This document shows positions 58,962 through 64,000 of a stretch of 64,000 nt of DNA, one piece after another. Below the pieces are notes generated by a model, which saw nothing but the letters and a program-made list of their open reading frames with translations, had not been told where the DNA came from and made no database searches. The stretch is from Buttiauxella sp. A111. Lineage in GTDB: Bacteria; Pseudomonadota; Gammaproteobacteria; Enterobacterales; Enterobacteriaceae. The position numbers and the translations under genes are program-made. Where the stretch lies: positions 496,001-560,000 of the forward strand of contig NZ_BJFN01000004.1 of the NCBI RefSeq assembly GCF_014189855.1, in the 5' to 3' direction. How positions within the stretch are numbered: the first letter of the stretch is position 1; the number at the start of each line of letters is the position of its first letter.

Positions 58962-60170
58962 TTAGCGCAGGTTAACCAGAGTGTTGAGGATCTGATCCTG
59001 GGTTTTGATGGTCTGCGCATTCGACTGGTAGTTACGCTGCGCGACAATCATGTTGACCAGTTCTTTACTCAGATCGACGTTCGAAGACTCCAGTGCGCCG
59101 TTGGTCAGGCTACCGAAGTTACCTGTACCTGCGGTGCCCAACAGTGCAACGCCGGACGAGTTGGTTGCCGACCAAACGTTATTCCCTTCAGAGGAGAGCC
59201 CTTCCGGGTTAGCAAAGTTAGACAGAACAATCTGGCCTAACAGCTGGGTTTGCTCGTTGGAGTAGTTGCCGACAAGCGTGCCGTCATCGTTGATCTGATA
59301 GCTGACCAGGTCACCTGGCTTATAACCATTCTGATTAGCAGCCACGATGTTGTTTGAGCCGGTGTTCTGCTGCATGGAGTTCAAGAAGCTGAGGCTGAAT
59401 GTTGCCGGAGTTGCACCATTAATCGCCCCGGTTGTCAGGGTATTTGTGGTACCACCAGTCAAGATGCCATTGCTGTTGAACACCATAGAATCGCCTTTAA
59501 CCACAGGGCTGTTCGCGACACTGCTGTCCTGGGTGTAGACATCCCAGGTATTTTCCGTCGTCGATTTAACAAAGAAGACGTTCATATCATGGGCGTTACC
59601 CTGGCTGTCATAGACAGTGATAGAACCTTTTTTGTTATAGGTATCTGAATCAGCGGCGTTAAAGGGGGTTTTGGCCGGTGTTTTATCGGTGGAGTTCAGG
59701 TTGATCTGCATCGATGCGGTGGTCGTGGTTTTTGCAGCCATCAGGGTGTTAGGTACCGCAAGACCCGTTGGGTTTGCCCCTTCCTGAATGGTTGGCGGTG
59801 TACCGGTTGCCGGATAGCCCGTTAACTGCATACCCTGCATGTTCACCAGATTACGGTTTTCATCTAATTTGAACTGGCCGTTACGGCTGTAGTACACCGA
59901 ACCGTTGGTATCCACCAGGCGGAAGAAACCATTCTGGCTAATTGCCACATCCAGACCACGTCCAGTGTTAGTCGTTGTGCCGTCGTTAAAATCCTGAGTA
60001 ATACCCGCCACTTTAACGCCCAGGCCCACTTTAGAACCGGCGAACATATCAGCGAAAGAAACGCTACCTGCTTTGAAGCCGTAGGTGGCGGAGTTGGCGA
60101 TGTTGTTACCAATTACGTCCAGGTTGGTGGCCGCAGCATTCAGGCCGCTGACCGCTTGTGAAAAGCCCAT
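58962..60170 (-). CDS. flgE: Flagellar hook protein FlgE
   Basis: FlgE polymerises into the flexible hook. The 402-residue product has the N-terminal coil MGFSQAVSGLNAAATNLDVI with NNIANSATYGFK and the C-terminal ELVNMIVAQRNYQSNAQTIK. The middle (about 150-290) varies in sequence, as expected for surface-exposed hook domains. It is 27 bases after flgD. Confidence 0.98.
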   Translation of the reverse strand: MGFSQAVSGLNAAATNLDVIGNNIANSATYGFKAGSVSFADMFAGSKVGLGVKVAGITQDFNDGTTTNTGRGLDVAISQNGFFRLVDTNGSVYYSRNGQFKLDENRNLVNMQGMQLTGYPATGTPPTIQEGANPTGLAVPNTLMAAKTTTTASMQINLNSTDKTPAKTPFNAADSDTYNKKGSITVYDSQGNAHDMNVFFVKSTTENTWDVYTQDSSVANSPVVKGDSMVFNSNGILTGGTTNTLTTGAINGATPATFSLSFLNSMQQNTGSNNIVAANQNGYKPGDLVSYQINDDGTLVGNYSNEQTQLLGQIVLSNFANPEGLSSEGNNVWSATNSSGVALLGTAGTGNFGSLTNGALESSNVDLSKELVNMIVAQRNYQSNAQTIKTQDQILNTLVNLR

Positions 60171-60197
60171 GTTTTACTCCTGCAAAGGGTTGGAGGC

Positions 60198-60875
60198 TTA
60201 AATAATCTGCCTGATGTCATCGAGAGTGGAGGTGCCGTAAGTACCGAGATCGAGCAAGGTCTTGCCATTACTGAGTGTTACGCCGTTGACCATGGCAAAA
60301 TTAAGCGGCTGAGCCACCAACTGCGTACTGCCATTACTGGCACTGATAGCGACGTTGTAGGCCCCATCCGGTGCCGTTGTGCCGTCAGTCATGCTGCCAT
60401 CCCAGGTAAAGGTATGAACACCGGCGGTGACCGCACCAATATCGAGAGTACGAACCACTTTGCCCGTGTTATCCGTGATCGTTGCGGTGACTTTATCGGC
60501 CGCCTGCTGTAGCTCAACACCAAAAGGCGTCGTCGCTTCACTCCCTGCCAGAATTTTCGTACCGGGAATCATCACGCCATGACCAATCAAGGCGCTGGCC
60601 TGCACAGACTGGTTATTGGTCAACTGACCTGATACTGAGCCGAGCGTGGTATTGAGTTTTTCAATACCGCTGACGGTGCTGATTTGTGCCAGCTGTGTCG
60701 TCAGTTCGTTGTTTTGCAGAGGATTGGTTGGGTCCTGGTTTTTCAGCTGCGCGACAAGCAGCGTCAAAAAACTACTTTGCAGGTCAGCCGCGTTGCTGCC
60801 TGTCAGATTACTGTTACCCGATAATGCATTAACACCACTGGTTGTGGTGTCATTCATATTAACGGCGATGCCCAT
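60198..60875 (-). CDS. flgD: Flagellar hook cap protein FlgD
   Basis: FlgD is the scaffold cap for hook assembly. The 225-residue product shows the family segment LQSSFLTLLVAQLKNQDPTNP near residue 35 and NNELTTQLAQISTVSGIEKLN, then a FlgD Ig-like and Tudor-like domain (about 80-215). It is about six residues shorter than E. coli. It begins 11 bases after... flgC is upstream on its strand, with 11 bases between. Confidence 0.96.
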   Translation of the reverse strand: MGIAVNMNDTTTSGVNALSGNSNLTGSNAADLQSSFLTLLVAQLKNQDPTNPLQNNELTTQLAQISTVSGIEKLNTTLGSVSGQLTNNQSVQASALIGHGVMIPGTKILAGSEATTPFGVELQQAADKVTATITDNTGKVVRTLDIGAVTAGVHTFTWDGSMTDGTTAPDGAYNVAISASNGSTQLVAQPLNFAMVNGVTLSNGKTLLDLGTYGTSTLDDIRQII

Positions 60876-60886
60876 CAGTCACTCCT

Positions 60887-61291
60887 TTACTGACCCAGAG
60901 TCAGGGTTTTCAACATCATGCTTTTCACGGTGTTGAGTACTTCCACGTTGGCCTGGTAGCTACGGGATGCCGACATGCTGTTAACCATCTCGCCCACCAC
61001 ATCCACATTCGGCATGCGTACATAACCTTTGGCGTCTGCCAGCGGGTTTCCCGGCTGGAACACCAGTTTGTCCGGTGCCTGGCTCTCTTCAACACCCATC
61101 ACTTTTACGCCACCCGTTTCAGCGCCTGGGGCTGCATCAACCTGGAAAACAACCTGCTTAGCGCGATAAGGCTGGCCGTCCGGGCCCGTTGCACTATCGG
61201 CGTTAGCCAGGTTACTCGCCGCCACGTTCATACGCTTGGATTGCGCAGTCATCGCGGAGCCGGCAATATCAAAAATATTCAGCAAAGCCAT
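60887..61291 (-). CDS. flgC: Flagellar proximal rod protein FlgC
   Basis: FlgC is a proximal rod subunit of 134 residues, equal to E. coli. The N-terminal [20 protein letters not shown] with [14 protein letters not shown] and the C-terminal [20 protein letters not shown] are the typical rod coils. flgB precedes it by three bases. Confidence 0.97.
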   Translation of the reverse strand: MALLNIFDIAGSAMTAQSKRMNVAASNLANADSATGPDGQPYRAKQVVFQVDAAPGAETGGVKVMGVEESQAPDKLVFQPGNPLADAKGYVRMPNVDVVGEMVNSMSASRSYQANVEVLNTVKSMMLKTLTLGQ

Positions 61292-61294
61292 CTG

Positions 61295-61711
61295 TTAGCC
61301 ACCCTGTTGTAGCACCGACATCATGCCCTTGATTTGGCCGCCGAGAACCGTAAGGTCGGACTGGTATTTCAGGCTGTTATCGGCAAATTGTGTACGTTCA
61401 CGGTCCATATCGACGGTATTACCATCCATCGACGGTTGGTCAGGAACGCGGTAGAGAAGATCAAGCGAAGGTGCTGAGTGTGTTGCCGCAGGGATATGGC
61501 GCGCGGACGTGAGCGCAAGCGCAACACCGCTGCCTTCGGCACGACCCCGTTCCATCACTTTTTTCATTTCACTGGCAAAATCAATATCGCGAGCCTGATA
61601 GCCCGGTGTATCCGCATTAGCGATATTTGCAGCCAGTATTTCCTGACGCTGGGCGCGCAAATTTATCGCTTCTTGCTGAAATCGCAGCGCGGCATCCAGT
61701 TTGTCGAGCAT
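61295..61711 (-). CDS. flgB: Flagellar proximal rod protein FlgB
   Basis: FlgB is the first gene of the flgBCDEFGHIJ operon and a proximal rod subunit. The 138 residues equal E. coli. The conserved [38 protein letters not shown] and [18 protein letters not shown] are all present. It is divergent from flgA, with a 152-base control region between. Confidence 0.97.
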   Translation of the reverse strand: MLDKLDAALRFQQEAINLRAQRQEILAANIANADTPGYQARDIDFASEMKKVMERGRAEGSGVALALTSARHIPAATHSAPSLDLLYRVPDQPSMDGNTVDMDRERTQFADNSLKYQSDLTVLGGQIKGMMSVLQQGG

Positions 61712-61767
61712 GTCCCCTCCGCATAATTAGGATTTGTCCGACAGCTTAAAGCGCCTTACGCGTGCGT

Positions 61768-61810
61768 TATCGTTGGAATAGGCACAAAATGCGTCGCTAT
61801 TTATCGCCTT
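61768..61810. promoter_or_regulatory. Candidate FlhD4C2 box between flgB and flgA
   Basis: GGAATAGGC, 11 bases, then CGCTATTTATCGCC resembles the FlhDC palindrome (AATGGCAGAAATAGCG-N10-12-inverse). It lies in the middle of the divergent region, where E. coli has its class 2 flagellar activator site. Confidence 0.6.
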
Positions 61811-61863
61811 GATCATTTCGGTGTGCGGTTAAAATCACTGCAATCTGAGCAAGGAGAAACGTC

Positions 61864-62523
61864 ATGACTGGTCTGAAAACCTGGAGCGCAGTAGCACTTT
61901 TGCTGGCTTGCCCTGCGGCATTAGCCAGCATTCTGGATGCGCCTCTGAGCCAGTTTTTCCAGCAGCGCCTGGCGGGAATTAGCGATGATGTCACCGTGAT
62001 TGTGAAAACGCCTGATGCACAATTGCCGCCCTGCCCACTTCCTGATTTTTCTATGCCGGGGAACAGTCGCCTGTGGGGAAACGTGAGCGTTATGGCGCAA
62101 TGTGGTAACGATAAGCGGTACATTCAGGCGGAAGTCCAGGCTATCGGAAACTACGTCGTGGCAGCACAGGCATTACCGCGTGGCAGCGTTATCACCGAAA
62201 GTCAGCTTCAGCTTAAACATGGACGACTTGATCAGCTCCCACCGCGTGCGATACTGGATTTACGCCAGGTAAGCAGTGCAGTAACGCTGCGCGACATCGC
62301 ACCGAATCAACCCATTTTGATGTCGATGGTGCGCCAGTCATGGCGAGTCAAAGCCGGGCAGCAGGTTCAGGTTGTGGCGGCCGGTGAAGGATTTAGTGTT
62401 AATAGCGAAGGTAAAGCACTGAACAACGCCGCCGTTTCGCAGAATGCTCGGGTTCGAATGAGTTCGGGACAAATTGTGAGCGGGGTCGTCGATGCTGATG
62501 GGAATATTCTGATTAGCTTATAA
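61864..62523 (+). CDS. flgA: P-ring assembly chaperone FlgA
   Basis: FlgA is a periplasmic chaperone for P-ring (FlgI) assembly. The 219-residue product has a signal peptide (cleavage near ALA|SI, residue 21) and the SAF/ChapFlgA domain in the C-terminal two thirds. NNAAVSQNARVRMSSGQIVSG-type sequence near residue 180 is conserved. The N-terminal third is much diverged from E. coli. AAGGAGAAA precedes the ATG. Confidence 0.94.
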   Translation: MTGLKTWSAVALLLACPAALASILDAPLSQFFQQRLAGISDDVTVIVKTPDAQLPPCPLPDFSMPGNSRLWGNVSVMAQCGNDKRYIQAEVQAIGNYVVAAQALPRGSVITESQLQLKHGRLDQLPPRAILDLRQVSSAVTLRDIAPNQPILMSMVRQSWRVKAGQQVQVVAAGEGFSVNSEGKALNNAAVSQNARVRMSSGQIVSGVVDADGNILISL

Positions 62524-62549
62524 TATTCTACCGGTAGCTAAGAAGGCTA

Positions 62550-62576
62550 TAAAGGTTCTACGGCGGCTGCCGATAG
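62550..62576 (+). promoter_or_regulatory. Sigma-28 (FliA) promoter for flgMN
   Basis: TAAAGGTT (62550-62557), exactly 11 bases, then GCCGATAG (62569-62576). One base in each box differs from the FliA consensus. It gives class 3 expression of the anti-sigma factor, as in E. coli and Salmonella. Confidence 0.88.
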
Positions 62577-62620
62577 TGTATTAACAGATGATAGAAATTG
62601 CCCTCGATGAGGAAAGAATA

Positions 62621-62914
62621 ATGAGCATTGATCGCACGTCTCCTTTGAAACCGGTAAGTACCGTACAACCACGCGAAACGCCAGAAGCTCAGATTCAAAA
62701 GAGCCAGCTGGTGAAAAGCGCGACCCTCAAAAGCACCAATGTGACCCTCAGTGACGCACAGGCTAAGTTAATTCAGCCGGGCAGCGGGGATATTAATATG
62801 GAACGCGTTGAAGCACTTAAAACTGCTATCCGTAACGGTGAGCTGAAAATGGATACCGGCAAAATCGCCGATGCGCTAATCCAGGAAGCTCAAAGCTATT
62901 TATCGAGTAAATAA
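62621..62914 (+). CDS. flgM: Anti-sigma-28 factor FlgM
   Basis: FlgM holds FliA inactive until the hook is done and is then exported through it. The 97-residue product equals E. coli. It has the conserved start [20 protein letters not shown] and the FliA-binding C-terminal half ([35 protein letters not shown]). The ATG at 62621 with AGGAAAG upstream is chosen over an in-frame start 11 codons earlier. Confidence 0.97.
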   Translation: MSIDRTSPLKPVSTVQPRETPEAQIQKSQLVKSATLKSTNVTLSDAQAKLIQPGSGDINMERVEALKTAIRNGELKMDTGKIADALIQEAQSYLSSK

Positions 62915-62918
62915 TTGC

Positions 62919-63341
62919 ATGAGTCGTCTGTTAGAAGTGATGGATCAAATGACTGTGGTTCTCAACTCTCTTAAAGAGGTGATGGACGCCGAACAGCAAC
63001 AATTATCCGCAGGCCATGTGAATGGCAGTGCATTGCAACGTATCACTGAAGATAAAAGCTCCTTGCTTGCGACGCTTGATTATCTTGAGCAGCAGCGTCG
63101 TGCCGCACAGAATGTCGAAACTATCGGCAGCACGGATATCAGCCAACGTTGGCAGACGATTACACAAAAAACGCAGCACTTACGCGACATTAACCAGCAT
63201 AACGGTTGGTTGTTAGAAGATCAGTTAGCGCGTAATGAACAGGCGCTGGCGATACTCAAACCGCATCAGGAACCGAATCTCTACGGTGCCGATGGACAAG
63301 CGACGACTGTTAGTCGTGGTGGCAAGAAAATAACGATTTAA
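62919..63341 (+). CDS. flgN: Flagellar export chaperone FlgN
   Basis: FlgN is the cytoplasmic export chaperone for FlgK and FlgL. The 140-residue helical product follows flgM by four bases. Conserved segments are MDAEQQQLSAG, SSLLATLDYLEQQRR and TQHLRDINQHNGWLL. The C-terminal LKPHQEPNLYGADGQ region is the FlgK/L-binding part. In E. coli murJ lies beyond it; here a different gene does. Confidence 0.96.
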   Translation: MSRLLEVMDQMTVVLNSLKEVMDAEQQQLSAGHVNGSALQRITEDKSSLLATLDYLEQQRRAAQNVETIGSTDISQRWQTITQKTQHLRDINQHNGWLLEDQLARNEQALAILKPHQEPNLYGADGQATTVSRGGKKITI

Positions 63342-63520
63342 CTCCCTGCCAAAATTCGAGTGAGGGACTGCCATGCAGGCGAGTCCTCACTGTACTTATA
63401 TAAATACCGCCCTTTCTTCCTGATGCAATCCCTTCAGCCGTACAGCCTTGTTCGGTGATTTTGAATGTGTTTTTTAACGGATATCATCCAGCGGAAAAAT
63501 CGCCAGTTCAGGAGGGGGGT

Positions 63521-63548
63521 GTAGAGCTCATGGCTGGCTGAGCTCTAC
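63521..63548. other. Perfect 10-bp inverted repeat after the cold-shock-domain gene
   Basis: GTAGAGCTCA (63521-63530) and TGAGCTCTAC (63539-63548) form a strong hairpin with an 8-base loop, nine bases past the stop at 63557. Neither side has a T-run, so it is a weak terminator candidate, or a protein-binding or 3'-end-protecting site. Confidence 0.5.
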
Positions 63549-63556
63549 GAAACAGC

Positions 63557-64000
63557 TTATTTCAGACCTTTGAGGATCTTCATGGTCGCTTCAACATCAA
63601 TTTCATCTTCGGAGAAGATTAATGTTGAGCCCTGGAAAGTCGTCACGGCCAGTTTCTTCAGCGTACGCATTTCACCCGGCTTTGGCTCCGCTTTAGGGCG
63701 AATGCTGTTCATCAGTGCGCCGACCGACAGCACTGCATTTTCTTTATCGATCTTGGTTTCGGCTGGCACTTCTTCGCTGTAGACCAGGAAAGATTTAATC
63801 GCCGTGATTTTGATGCGCTCGCCTGCAATAAAGATGTACTTGCTGTCGGGTTCAACTTTCACCGCGAAAGCAGACAAGCCTTTATTGTTCGTGGTTGGCT
63901 CGAAAGTCACTGAGGCATCTTTTTTAATCAGCTCAGGGTTGGCGACCTTAATCACATGAAAATAACGATTGTCACCGTTTTCATCTTTGATAAAACCGAA
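63557..64000 (-). CDS. Divergent cold-shock-domain protein with extra C-terminal domain (5' end outside window)
   Basis: The reading frame is open to the window edge, giving at least 147 residues; the true start lies beyond 64000. The visible N-terminus, FGFIKDENGDNRYFHVIKV, has an RNP1-type FGFI and an RNP2-like YFHV, as in OB-fold cold-shock proteins, but the RNP2 aromatic pattern is altered. A second region of about 95 residues follows (IFIAGERIKITAIKSFLVYS... to MKILKGLK) that I do not recognise. Ordinary CspA proteins are about 70 residues and lack it. It probably binds nucleic acid. It replaces murJ as the neighbour of flgN, so it looks like a later insertion. Confidence 0.8.
   Translation of the reverse strand, partial: FGFIKDENGDNRYFHVIKVANPELIKKDASVTFEPTTNNKGLSAFAVKVEPDSKYIFIAGERIKITAIKSFLVYSEEVPAETKIDKENAVLSVGALMNSIRPKAEPKPGEMRTLKKLAVTTFQGSTLIFSEDEIDVEATMKILKGLK

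Noticed and set aside
63359-63390. Possible terminator after flgN
   Set aside because: AGTGAGGGACT and AGTCCTCACT pair only with a bulge and a long loop, and no T-run follows; too weak to list.

Overview
The window is chromosomal DNA of a motile member of the Enterobacteriaceae. Proteins across the whole stretch are close to Escherichia/Salmonella orthologues, and the order from phoQ to flgN follows the roughly 25-minute region of E. coli K-12 read in the opposite direction. ERIC repeats and REP-like palindromes support the family. The sequence alone does not fix the genus; a flagellated relative such as Buttiauxella, Kluyvera or Lelliottia would fit.

Layout. 1-1776: the 3' part of phoQ and roxA. 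1777-5060: an accessory insert with a periplasmic alkylsulfatase behind a strong Fur-box match, and a small secreted, highly charged repeat protein. 5084-10421: pepT, then divergent potABCD (spermidine/putrescine uptake). 10441-10522: a REP-type palindrome. 10528-15477: lolCDE, nagK and cobB. 15775-21580: ycfT-type acyltransferase, mfd, ldtC. 21671-22809: bhsA and its divergent TetR regulator comR. 22862-27296: an iron-uptake insert with a siderophore-interacting reductase, an IutA-type aerobactin receptor and a Gfo/Idh/MocA oxidoreductase. 27340-33445: ycfJ, ndh, ycfP, nagZ, thiK, lpoB, ycfL, hinT. 33594-35027: ptsG. 35329-39602: tatD-family gene, holB, tmk, mltG, pabC. 39840-45975: the fatty-acid cluster fabF-acpP-fabG-fabD-fabH-plsX-rpmF-yceD. 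46117-51563: yceF, rluC, rne. 51725-63341: the flagellar flgNMA / flgBCDEFGHIJKL locus. 63557-64000: the 5'-truncated gene of a divergent cold-shock-domain protein.

How the genes work together. Most of the window is housekeeping: lipoprotein export (LolCDE), peptidoglycan synthesis and recycling (LpoB, MltG, NagZ, NagK, LdtC), type II fatty-acid synthesis, DNA replication and repair (HolB, Tmk, Mfd), RNA decay (RNase E), glucose PTS uptake and the flagellar rod, hook and junction. Recognisable control sites are Fur boxes, an FNR box at ndh, Mlc, CRP and SgrS sites at ptsG, FlhDC and sigma-28 elements in the flg locus, and candidate ComR operators.

What differs from E. coli lies in the inserts. 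fhuE is absent from its usual place between ptsG and hinT, while an IutA-type receptor without aerobactin biosynthesis genes sits between comR and ycfJ. The alkylsulfatase insert separates roxA from pepT. A cold-shock-domain gene, not murJ, follows flgN. I found no CRISPR array, complete insertion sequence, prophage, tRNA or rRNA.
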